Of a stretch of DNA of 64,000 nucleotides, positions 55,612 to 64,000 are shown piece after piece; the stretch's first letter is position 1, and each line of letters begins with the position of its first letter. The DNA lies in assembly GCA_005784505.1 (NCBI GenBank), contig VCAZ01000135.1, positions 16,001-80,000 of the forward strand, given 5' to 3'. The position numbers and the translations under genes are program-made. The notes under the pieces are model-generated. The model was not told the DNA's origin. It saw only the letters and a program-made list of their open reading frames with translations, and did not search any database. The stretch is from Bagarius yarrelli (taxonomy: Eukaryota; Chordata; Actinopteri; Siluriformes; Sisoridae).

Positions 55612-55911
55612 CTGTTGAAGAACCAACGAGACACGGTTTTGACACTAGAATGAGTAGGTCTTTAATACATGCGATACCAAAAACCTGAGGCAGACTGCAG
55701 ATGTCTCCCGCACAAAGTTTACATCGGGCTTATATAGACAGTTCCCACCCATTATACATTGTTCTCTCTCTGGACACAGGAACTCATACATCATGTGTGA
55801 CAACCTGCCTTTTGCCCTTCCCCTAAATTTAAAACATCCCCATCTGTTCCCATCCATAACCCCCTTATATGGCAATCTATACATTCCACGGTTTCTCTAA
55901 CACACCTGACA
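55612..55911 (-). repeat. Retroviral 3' LTR
   Basis: On the minus strand TGTCAGGTGTGTTAGAGAA at 55911 to TTCTTCAACA at 55612, about 300 bp with TG...CA ends. It lies between chromovirus LTR sequence and the env side. The 5' LTR is not in the window, so the boundaries cannot be confirmed by comparison. Confidence 0.55.
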
Positions 55912-55969
55912 ATACCGCCAATTATATACCACTGAATTTATACCACGGTTGAAATATTCTACTACATAT

Positions 55970-55983
55970 TTACCCCCTCTTTG
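55970..55983 (-). other. Candidate polypurine tract
   Basis: AAAGAGGGGG on the minus strand, about 60 bp before the proposed LTR start. The gap is longer than usual, so either the LTR begins nearer 55970 or this is a central-type tract. Confidence 0.4.
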
Positions 55984-56219
55984 GGCTATCAAAGCTCAAA
56001 ACAACCAGCCTATATCTAGAGGTGCAGGCTCCATCATCAGCTCTAAATACAAACCAGTGATCCAAACTGAATCACAATATTACTATAAATGACTGTATCA
56101 TGCAACTGCACTCTAGTGGAGAATCGCTCCAAACATCTAGATCCAATATTTATCAGAATCTAGTAAAAGAAACAATCTCCATTATCCAAAAGGTACTCAT
56201 CCCGGTGTCGATTATTGAA

Positions 56220-56520
56220 TATTATAAACACAAATAATAATCCTCCTACTATAATTAACCCCCTAAAAGGATTCCGATTTTAGTAAACCTTTACCCCAAT
56301 TCCCAAACCCCAAATCTAGCCAATCCCATAACTTCTCATCCCTCCCCGCATTAGTTGAAACTTCCTGTCTTAATGTTTTTAATTTGTTTATGGCCTTTGT
56401 AAAAGCACCCTCGGGAGCCGTGTTATTAGGAATATACGTACAGCATTGGTCACCAAATAATACAATACTCCTCCTTTTATCCGCTAATAACCAGTCAAGA
56501 CTTGTCTATTTGCCATGTCA
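56220..56520 (-). pseudogene. Retroviral env, transmembrane subunit remnant
   Basis: The frame shows FGDQCCTYIPNN near 56450-56415, the disulphide-loop region of gamma/epsilon-type TM proteins, then a helical stretch and WDWLDLGFGNWG near 56330. A hydrophobic membrane-anchor segment (IIVGGLLFVFIIF) near 56260-56225 lies in a different frame after a stop. The first cysteine expected of the CX6CC motif is not in this frame. The product would not be functional. Confidence 0.65.
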
Positions 56521-56529
56521 TGGTACTAG

Positions 56530-57720
56530 TTGCATCTAGTTGTTCTCCTAATGCAGTTTAACGTCGTCGGTATAATTAATAAATCTTTGTTGATTATAGT
56601 AAATATAATTAATCCATTCAGTATTTTTATTTGGTGAAATCCAGATAAATATTGATTCATATCCTGCTAATATTTCACTTCTAGCTTTAAATTCATTAGG
56701 AATACCTCTGGGTTGACCAATTGAATCCAAATAAACACTAGGGTCTGGTTCATAAGCTCTTTTTTTACGACCTTCATTTTCCCCCCAAGATATAATGTTT
56801 ATTTCTTGAATAAGTCGCACTCTTGTGCATATACCTTGCCAGCCCAGTAGATAGGCTAAGAGTCGCTCCCCTCCACAAACCCAAAAGAAATCCGCTACAA
56901 TTACGGCTTGATCGCGATAATAGTTCTACTGACGGTGGTATATAGTCTGATTTGCACAATCGTTTAAACTTATGTTTATTCCTAGTCCCTGAGCTAGATG
57001 TGTTGGTGCTCTAACATTAGTCTCTGATTGCCAAGAGGAATTTTTACTTAAATACCAAATAACTGTACAATTTCCTGTGAACTCACCTAAATCTTTGGTC
57101 CCCTCAGGTTTATGGAAGCACTCATATTCTTTAGTATAGTCAATATTATACCACTTCGGAATTTCTACTTTTCCTGTTTTTATTTCATTTCACTACTTAT
57201 GTCACAACTTTGCAAAAATCTCCCCAAATGAGGTCTCTCAATGTGACGGTTATACAGTGAACTACTTAACAAAGCTAAACTATTCAGCTGACAGTAAGGT
57301 CTTACTTCCTTATCTAAATGACAAAAGTTTTTGTTAAATTAGCACAGTTCCGATAATTATGTGTGGTAGGAACTACCGTTACCCTATTTAACGGTGATTT
57401 GGAACATACTACACAATTGTCCATACCTACTTCTCTTGCCGTAAAAGCTACCCATCTATACCATTCATTATTTTTTGCTGTATTCCATAGTGTATTTAAG
57501 TTATTACTTCTAATTTTATTATTGATTTACTATCAGTACTCCTTGGTTGTTTTGATCGGTTACGTCAGTTATTATTGGAGGATATGTAACTCTGGTGACT
57601 TGTTGTTAGGATTAGCTGAAGGTTGTAAAGTCAATTGTTGGAAAGTTTGGCTGGAATTGTGTATCGGAATGGTCATGAATTTTGAATTAACATAACGAAA
57701 ACAGATTGATTGTCAACATT
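56530..57720 (-). pseudogene. Retroviral env, surface subunit remnant
   Basis: The open piece 56820-56548 has GRKKRAYEPDPSVYL and NQQRFINYTDDV. Another frame near 57490-57400 reads WYRWVAFTAREVGMDNCVVC, with a C-X2-C of the kind found in surface subunits. Many stops between; no signal peptide was identified with confidence. Confidence 0.5.
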
Positions 57721-57989
57721 GTATTCTTTTTTTATCTTTGTCATTCTCTAGCTTAATTCCTTCAATACCTTTTACCAAACTCTCAACCCCTTGTACCTTA
57801 TCCACCTGCGTTGCTGAACTCTCTTTTCCTTTATTTGTTGAATTTTTTATCACAACCTTTGTGCAGTGGTTCAAATGATACCATGTGGTCTTCCTTCCAC
57901 TTGGATTGCTGTAGGGGTTGCTGCTACAACTTTGTAAGGCCCCTCTCTCCTGGGTTCATTCCACTTCCTCCGAAACACCCTCAAATAGA

Positions 57990-58790
57990 CTTGGTCACCT
58001 GGACAATTAGGCAGGAGATTCAGATTCAGGACAAGGTTTCCGTCTTGATTCCTGTAAATAAATTGCTTTATGTATTGCAGTTAGTTTTTTCATATATGAT
58101 CTGAGTTCCATTTGTAATTGTTCAAGTGGAGGCCCTTTGTAGGGACCCCTGTGATGTGGTACAGGCATAGGTCTTCCTGTAAGCATTTCATGCGGTGTTA
58201 GATGCGTGCTTCTGTTAGTTTGCATGCGATAACTCATTAGTGCAAGAGGTAAAGCATCAACCCAATTTAGCTTAGCACTCTCACATATCTTATTGAGCTT
58301 AGCCTTGAGGGTACCATTTACCCTTTCAACCATTCCCTGTGATTGGGGATGGTAAACACATCCTAATCTTTGTGTTGCAATACTTGTTTTACTGTTTTTT
58401 GAATAAATGCTGATCCATTATCAGAACTAATTTCAGATGAATGCCAAACCTGGGGATCACTTCTCTTGTAAGAAATTTGATAACTGTCCCTGAACCCTCA
58501 TCTGCTGAAGGCACTGCTTCTACCCATCTACTGAACCTGTCCTATCACTACGAGCATATACCTCTTACCTTGGAACTCGCTTCACATATCCACATAATCT
58601 ATTACTAAATGCTTGAATGGTCCTTCTGGTACTGGTATATGGCCTATAGGTGTTGCTGTTCCTTTCCTAACATTATGCTTAGCACATACTTCACACAAAG
58701 ATAGGAACTCATCTATCATGGCATGCAAATACGGAGACCAAAACCCTTGTTGTCTAATCTTTTTTACCACCTCACCCTTTGCACAATGAT
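57990..58790 (-). pseudogene. Retroviral integrase
   Basis: N-terminal zinc-binding residues sit in the frame 59160-58582 (HGFDH then CEVC, the H-X3-H / C-X2-C arrangement). The core starts there with VIDYVDM (first catalytic Asp). A second catalytic Asp is seen as SSDNGSAF near 58405-58428. The third residue, Glu, is in MVERVNGTLK at 58333-58304. The C-terminal part to 58007 includes HEMLTGRPMPVPHH. At least two frame changes lie between 58580 and 58335. Confidence 0.8.
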
Positions 58791-59490
58791 CAAATCCATG
58801 AGCATCTGGAATTAAAATGTTCAAAAGCGTAGTAGGAGCAATGATGTGACCTTCTTGAGAACGCCAGATATTATAGCATCTTTTTTTCCCTCCTCTCTGG
58901 AGCCACATGGATTGCTCATATGGTCCTGCTTGCTGTTGAATCCGAACAATATCATCTAATTGTGGATGTGGCTCTATGAGAACTATTGGAGCTAATACTG
59001 CCACCTGACATCCTGAAGCATTCTTAACTTCTAAGTCTGCTGCATTGTTACCTTTTATAACGTAGTCATTACCCTTTTTATGAGCCTGACACTTAATAAC
59101 TGCTAACTGTTTAGGCAACATCATAGCTGACATTAGCTTCCCTATTTGCTCAGCATGCAAAATGGGAGATCCATCACTCTTTTTGAAACCTCTTTGTTTC
59201 CATACTGCACCAAAGAAATGACATACACCATGAGCATAAGCTGAATCTGTAAATACATTTACGATTTGCCCTTTTCCTAATAAACATGCAGCTGTGAGTG
59301 CTTTTTAATTCAGCTAGTTGAGCAGAACATGGCTGTGAACAGTGCTGTGATACAATAGTTTCAAATTCCTCTCCCTTTTTCATTACTACGAATATCCTGT
59401 ATGAACTCCTAAATGATCCCTGAAGCTAGATCCATCAACAAAATAAACAACTTCTGCCTCAGCTATAGGTGTGGAATCAAGATCAGGTCG
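58790..59490 (-). pseudogene. Retroviral RNase H and connection to integrase
   Basis: YFVDGSSF near 59425-59445 holds the first catalytic Asp. AQLAELKS near 59310 holds the Glu. The frame 59160-58582 carries the end of the domain (VIKCQAHKKGND, then GNNAADL). Stops at about 59395 and a shift near 59300 break it. Confidence 0.75.
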
Positions 59491-60059
59491 CAATCGGGTG
59501 AATGCTAATGATCAGCTACACACTCAGAGGTTGACCTTCAAATGCTAAGGGAACTTGTTCGGCTGGATTAATTGTGGTACAACGCTTAATTGTAATATCT
59601 GGGTACGTGAGCAATTGCAGTATATGTTAAAAGCCTTGCTTTGAGTTAACACAAATTTCCCATTGTTCTATCAATTCTGCAATTTTGTGATGTGTGTAAA
59701 TGATTACTGGATATCCCATGGTCAATGTAGACGCTTATCAATGCCATAATGTACCGCTGCGGGACCCTTGCTGGTAGCATGGTGGATAGCCTTGTGCTAC
59801 GCTATCTAGCTTAGTACTGTAGTACGCTAAGGGCTGCTTCTTCCCTGCCGCTACCAAGTTGTCTTGCATTATATAGCTTGATGCATATCGTCTGTTCGGT
59901 TTGCCACGTATAAGTGGAACGGCCTAGTATAATCTGGTATACCTAATGCATGCACTGTTTGCAGTTCCCTTTTTATTGACTCAAACGCTAACAAAAGCAT
60001 CAGTAATTCCTCTTACAGTAAAACGTAAATTCTGTACACCTGCTTCTTTCATTATCTCT

Positions 60060-60930
60060 CTTATGGTGCTATTTTCACTGCAACTCTTCTATCCAATCAG
60101 CACTGAAACCTACCATACCTAAAAAGGTCATTAACTGTCCTACTGTTTGTGGCAATGGTGCTTTACTTATGCCCTCTAGTTGGCTTGGCGCAGTAGCTTT
60201 AGTACCGTGTGAGAGTAACCGTCCTAGATACTCCACCTGAGGTTGACAGTATTGTAGCTTGGTCTTGGATACTTTGTGACCACCTAGTGCTAGTTTATTC
60301 GGACACTTTAATCGAATCTTTAGGCATTCCCTAATGAGTAGAACAAATCAACCGATCATCCATGTACTGCAGCAAAGTACTGCCTATTACCAAATCACCT
60401 AAGTCAGCTTTAAGAACTTGAGTAAATATATGCGGTGAATGCTTGAACCCTTGTGGCAGTCTAGTGTATGTATATTGTGTACCAGCAAATGTAAATGCAA
60501 ACAGATGTCTACTGTCTTCTGCCACTGGAACACTAAAAAATGCTGAACAAAGATCAATCACTGTAAAATATTTGGCATCAGGCGGAACATTTGTCAACAA
60601 AGTTTGTGGGATTAGGAACATTCTGGGCCCATCTTCTGTTACATCATTAATTGCTCGAAGATCATGTACAAGACGCCATTTAGATTTATCCGCTTTAAGT
60701 ATAGGAAAGATTGGAGTATTACAATAACTGGATGTCTCAATTAATACACCTGCTTTTACTAAGCCATCAATTGTTTTCTTTATCCCTGCTTCTGCTTCAG
60801 ATTGTAAAGGATACTGTCATTTTCTAGGAAGAGAAGCATTTGGCCTAAGCCGTACTTGAACTGGACAAGCTGATTTTACTAGTCCCACATCTGTGTCATG
60901 TCGGGACCACATCTCAGATGGAACCTGCTT
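60060..60930 (-). pseudogene. Retroviral reverse transcriptase
   Basis: The fingers near 60715-60640 read PIFPILKADKSKWRLVHDLRA. The frame 60621-60331 has YFTVIDLCSAFFSVPV (motif A), YTYTRLPQGFKHSPHIF (motif B) and QYMDDRLI with the active-site box at 60355-60366. The thumb continues to about 60060 (KLQYCQPQVEYLGR, FLGMVGF). A shift near 60620 and stops near 60820 and 60330 separate the parts. Confidence 0.85.
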
Positions 60931-60949
60931 TTCCATTTCCCTGATTAAC

Positions 60950-61525
60950 TCAGAGTCCTGCTACTGAGGTTACCGTCATTTGCGAAGTTGATTTATGACT
61001 AATGACTACCTCTTGCGGATTGCCAATCAATTTATTACCACACAGAATTTTTATGTAATTTTTGTCAACAGAATGGAAGATCAACGGATTCACTGTTGAC
61101 TCCCACTGCATTTGTGTTGCTTCCTTCATCATAGGCCCTAAATCTCTTGCTTTGTAATCTTTCCCTACAAACAAAGTTACATGTGGAACAGATTCCTTTA
61201 CATTAAACCACCTCTTGACAAAATCACAATCAACAATGTTCATGGCTGCACCCTGCTTACCTATGATAATATACTGTGTAATTAAATCAAGTTTTTGACC
61301 CTTCACTGATCCTTGCCATGTCTTTTCTAATTCGGTGTCCTTACTATCGTCATATATCATTGTACAATGAAACTCTGTATTAGATAAACATGCTTCAGGA
61401 ATCTGTGCCTTTATGAACTTACCCCATTTCTCAATTACAGGCTTCACATCATCACCACTCAGTCCTATCCAAAAGACATTTGCCTTCAACTCAGTAACCA
61501 ACATTTGACCTCCTATTCCTTCCAT
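60950..61525 (-). CDS. 2H phosphoesterase-like domain inside retroviral pol (between protease and RT)
   Basis: A 191-codon open segment with two H-x-T motifs: His53-Cys-Thr55 (EFHCTMIYD, codons 61369-61358) and His115-Val-Thr117 (SVPHVTLFVG, codons 61183-61175), 62 residues apart. Each sits in a predicted beta strand flanked by hydrophobics. KARDLGPMMKEA follows the second motif, and a strand-rich C-terminus comes after. This is the arrangement of 2H enzymes (LigT, AKAP7, coronavirus ns2, rotavirus VP3 C-terminus), which hydrolyse cyclic or 2',5' phosphodiesters. Both catalytic pairs are intact and there is no internal stop, unlike neighbouring domains. It lies directly downstream of the protease LLGRD block and upstream of RT. 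The start codon is arbitrary; the segment would be translated as part of a polyprotein. The function is inferred. A dUTPase or other pol accessory domain is a less good fit. Confidence 0.72.
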   Translation of the reverse strand: MEGIGGQMLVTELKANVFWIGLSGDDVKPVIEKWGKFIKAQIPEACLSNTEFHCTMIYDDSKDTELEKTWQGSVKGQKLDLITQYIIIGKQGAAMNIVDCDFVKRWFNVKESVPHVTLFVGKDYKARDLGPMMKEATQMQWESTVNPLIFHSVDKNYIKILCGNKLIGNPQEVVISHKSTSQMTVTSVAGL

Positions 61526-61539
61526 ATCTACATATACCC

Positions 61540-61865
61540 CCTCTGTGGAACACCATATTTTAACCCTAATTTACATAATGCATCTCTTCCTAACAGATTA
61601 ACAGGAGTTTGATTTGAAATCAGAATTGGCATACGCACACTTCTTTTCATTCATCTGCAGACAACAGGAGCAGTCATTGGAAATTATTGCTTTTGTCCCG
61701 AGAATCCTACCGTCTTTGCAAATTTACCAGACAAGGGGAATGTGAGGCATACCTTGAATTTAGGCATGTGAATACTGCTCCTGTATCTACCAACATAGGT
61801 GTATTTTACCTTCAATTTTAATATATGTAACAATGGTTCCTGATCTGCATTAGTAGATAAAGTTG
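61540..61865 (-). pseudogene. Retroviral aspartic protease
   Basis: The active-site triad reads LVDTGA at 61776-61793 on the minus strand. It is followed in another frame by PLSGKFAKTVGFSGQ and, after a stop, by NLLGRDALC at 61575-61600. Order and residues match gamma/epsilon retroviral proteases. The domain is broken by two frame changes and stops near 61680 and 61640. Confidence 0.75.
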
Positions 61866-62303
61866 TCAATTGATACTCCCCGATAAGATTCTCTGGGCAT
61901 CCCTAGTAACCATGTTTTGGACCCCCCCCAAGGATTCACAGGTCCGAAGATTGATTTTGAAAAGGCTGCTGCCACCCCCCTTTCCCCCATACCTCGAGGC
62001 GCTAGGTTTCCATGGGTTGAAAGGACACACTGCTTTAATATGGCCCAGCTGTCCGCATCTCCAGCACATTCCTGGTTGATTAGCGGGTCGGAAGTCTTTG
62101 CTTTTCTGTGGTAAAGGGCCCCTCCACCCTCCTTGCTTTGGTTGCGTAGCATAAACATTGACGACAGGCATAGGGTGCTGCTGCACCTCTGGACCGCTAC
62201 CTCTGGGGTTAGCTGTCAGTAAAGCCGGGGCATTTGCTGGTATGTCACTTTGGGCGCTCACGGACATCTGTTCAACATTATCAGTCTTTATTACTCCTTG
62301 CAC
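61866..62303 (-). pseudogene. Retroviral Gag, nucleocapsid part
   Basis: A 145-codon open frame. Residues 80-93 form a single zinc knuckle, CWRCGQLGHIKAVC (62066-62025), which binds RNA. N-terminal to it is a proline/glutamine-rich linker. Upstream, at 62270-62480, a charged Lys/Glu/Gln/Leu stretch (EKELQRKLTQLQLDEL) looks like a coiled coil. The protease follows after a shift. Confidence 0.8.
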
Positions 62304-62586
62304 TTTTCGCTTGTTTTTGTTTGTCAGTTCATCAAGCTGTAGTTGAGTCAGCTTACGTTGTAACTCCTTCTCTTGGGCTCTTAATTTCTGCTCAGCCTTT
62401 CTATGCTGCTCAACGGCATGCGAGACATATTCACAGAATTCATGGTGAGGTTTGGAATTCAGACCGCCACCTCCTCTAGCTTACCATTTTTACTGCTTGA
62501 GGCATGGCATTAATCACCGCTTGTCTAAACAATGTCGCCAGCAATGGGTCACCTTCGGATTTCCCTCGGTCTCCTGTTTCCATTTT

Positions 62587-63215
62587 TTAAGCTGGATTTT
62601 GCACATACACAGCGGGATTCTCTGTTTCTTGTAACAGTTTACCTCTTAATGCCTTTGGGTCAACTCTGGTCGGGTATTCGATACGCAGAGCGTGCCAGAC
62701 TGCAGGACGATAAGCATCAAACAAAGTTCCATCCATCACATGAGTATCTACTGCATCAACTAAATCAGAGGCCTGGAGAATCTCCTCCATCTTCCCCTTG
62801 ACCACCACTTTTGCCAGCAGAGCTTTCAGGTCACCGATGGATAGCAGTTTACCAGCTGTTTGTCCTCTAGACCCTTAATCCATTTCCCAGCACCTTCAAG
62901 GATATTAGGGAGACGAGTGACAAGCCCCTCAAGATCTTGAGTTGCCCACGGTACGTACTGGCCCTGTGAACCCTTAATTAAAATTGGGAATTGTGGAGCT
63001 AATTTTCTAAGTCTTCCCGTGGTCCTTCCCTGGTTCCAACTTCCTATATCAAGCGGCGTTCTACCCCTACTTATCTCCTCACTACTGTGTAAAAACCTAC
63101 TCCTGTTTCTTAACACTTCATCTGTCTCAGGTAACTCTTTATCTGTTCTCCAACCTTTGCCATATTCTATCTCTTCCTCACTTTCCTGTATTTCTATATC
63201 TTTTCTCTTTTTCAT
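62587..63215 (-). pseudogene. Retroviral Gag, capsid part
   Basis: The frame 63215-62826 includes APQFPILIKGSQGQYVPWAT and DLEGLVTRLPNILEGAGKWI, the start and first helices of a gamma/epsilon-type capsid. The frame 62808-62587 has the C-terminal half (YPTRVDPKALRGKLLQE). A stop near 62825 separates them. Confidence 0.7.
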
Positions 63216-63813
63216 ATCGACTTTTAATCCTTTCTAAATCAGCTCTTACCTCTTTATAACAATCCAAAGACAGGCATTCATTCTTATTCAACATTTTACT
63301 TTCTCTTACCTTTGGTTTAACACCCAGTTCTTTATCACCATCATCTAAATCAACACAGCCCTCCATCTGCATCTCTCCCGAGACCGCGACAGTACCCGTA
63401 AGAATTGGAAATTGACCTTCTACGGTCAAGTATGGAGGTGGGTTAGCCAGCCCCTCCTTTCTCTGCTTCTCTGTCTCAGTAAGTTTCATGGCCTTTTTTA
63501 ACTGTTTTGTCTTTTTAGCAAGCTCTTCCGCTTCTTTTTTAAACAGGTTTTAACACTTCTTTCTCTTGTTGTCTTTTTAACTCTCTCTTCTTTGGTTTTG
63601 CTCCTAAACCCTGTACATTTATAGTTTTTCACTAATATCTCAAGTTGCTTACAAAGGTTCTAAATCAAATGAACCATTTCTTGGCCATTTCGTTAGTAAT
63701 TTATCAGTTCTATCACTCCATTTATTTGACAATTTAATTATACGATCTTTACACAGCGGGTATTTTAATACCAACGTCTCTATTGGAGTAGCCTCTGTCA
63801 TACCTTCTGCCAT
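63178..63813 (-). pseudogene. Retroviral Gag, matrix part with PPPY motif
   Basis: Starts at ATG 63813 with MAEGMTEATPIETLVLKYP, a matrix-like N-terminus without a clear Gly2 myristoylation site. A stop occurs near 63650. The frame 63489-63178 carries NPPPYLT at 63424-63444; PPxY motifs recruit NEDD4-type ubiquitin ligases for budding. The 3' end overlaps the capsid frame by 38 bases, showing a frameshift. Confidence 0.7.
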
Positions 63814-64000
63814 TCTATATTACCTACTTACTTTATTTATTTATTTTATTAGGTGGCTTTAACCTATTATATTGTGTACTCTACAAAGTTATATATCTAT
63901 AAAACACAACAAGCACTCAGATGTTCTTTACTTGTTCTTGCGAGACACCAGCACACCATGAAACAAACTGCTTCGTTACTATGACTCTCTCTCATACACA
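63814..64000 (-). other. Retroviral leader, incomplete
   Basis: AT-rich untranslated sequence upstream of the gag ATG. No primer-binding site or LTR end is visible in these 187 bases; both should lie beyond the window. Confidence 0.5.

Larger units (their letters stand above)
55612..64000 (-). mobile_element. Endogenous retrovirus, epsilon-like, 3' LTR to gag (5' LTR outside window)
   Basis: Order on the minus strand: leader (64000-63814), gag MA-CA-NC (63813-61866), protease, 2H-like domain, RT, RNase H, integrase (61865-57990), env (57720-56220), polypurine tract candidate (55970-55983) and 3' LTR (55911-55612). Every major domain is present, so the insertion was near full length. Stops and frameshifts interrupt gag, protease, RT, RNase H, integrase and env; only the 2H-like segment and part of NC are long and open. 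It is inserted in a chromovirus LTR. Confidence 0.88.

Noticed and set aside
57363..57695. 110-codon plus-strand open frame with hydrophobic stretch
   Set aside because: Antisense to the retroviral env surface region; no family match.
60950..61525. Host AKAP7-like gene captured as a separate gene
   Set aside because: The segment is collinear with protease and RT on the same strand in two separate retroviral copies, so it is part of pol rather than an independent host gene or retrocopy.

Overview
The window is intergenic and genic DNA from a ray-finned fish, very probably a teleost. The evidence is a vertebrate TMEM14-family gene surrounded by decayed fish-type repeats: L2, Rex1, RTE and RNase-H-bearing LINEs, DIRS, Ty3/gypsy chromoviruses, an epsilon-like endogenous retrovirus, Tc1 and hAT transposons, and two tRNA-derived SINE families. 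An otophysan such as a catfish fits the SINE types, but that is only an impression. No bacterial-style genes, rRNA, functional tRNA or CRISPR array is present.

The only intact host gene seen is a five-exon tmem14c-like gene on the minus strand (39,994-43,800). All splice sites are canonical and the four coding exons give a 107-residue inner mitochondrial membrane protein. About 8 kb away, at 31,980-32,046 on the plus strand, is a fragment matching the catalytic-loop exon of MAK/CILK1 kinases. MAK lies beside TMEM14C/TMEM14B in human 6p24, so this is probably the remnant of, or an exon of, the syntenic neighbour.

Layout: 1-9.2 kb holds a Tc1 half-element, several L2 fragments on both strands, a miniature DNA transposon, a Tc1 fragment and a gypsy LTR/leader. 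9.2-12.8 kb is an unassigned repeat-containing stretch followed by an L2 element with ORF1. 13.4-22 kb holds two RTE elements with a Rex1 element and SINEs between them. 22-27 kb is mostly AT-rich, with one L2. 27.3-31.7 kb is a mosaic of gypsy, DIRS and retroviral pieces. 32.8-37.9 kb is an I-like LINE with EN, RT and RNase H, split by a Rex1-like tail and a 3 kb L2. 38-44 kb contains tmem14c, with SINEs and Tc1 remnants in its introns. 45-53 kb carries LTR-element remnants, an L2, a hAT element and a 1.3 kb TIR transposon. 53.5-55.6 kb is a chromovirus whose 5' LTR has been split by an endogenous retrovirus that runs from 55.6 kb past the end of the window.

The most interesting signal is in that retrovirus. 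Between protease and reverse transcriptase, its pol region carries an open 191-codon segment with two H-x-T motifs, the signature of 2H phosphoesterases (LigT/AKAP7/coronavirus ns2 type). A second, diverged retroviral fragment at 29.1-31.0 kb keeps both motifs at the same place relative to protease and RT. The domain therefore looks like an inherited component of this retroviral lineage rather than a one-off capture. All retroviral reading frames are broken by stops or frameshifts.
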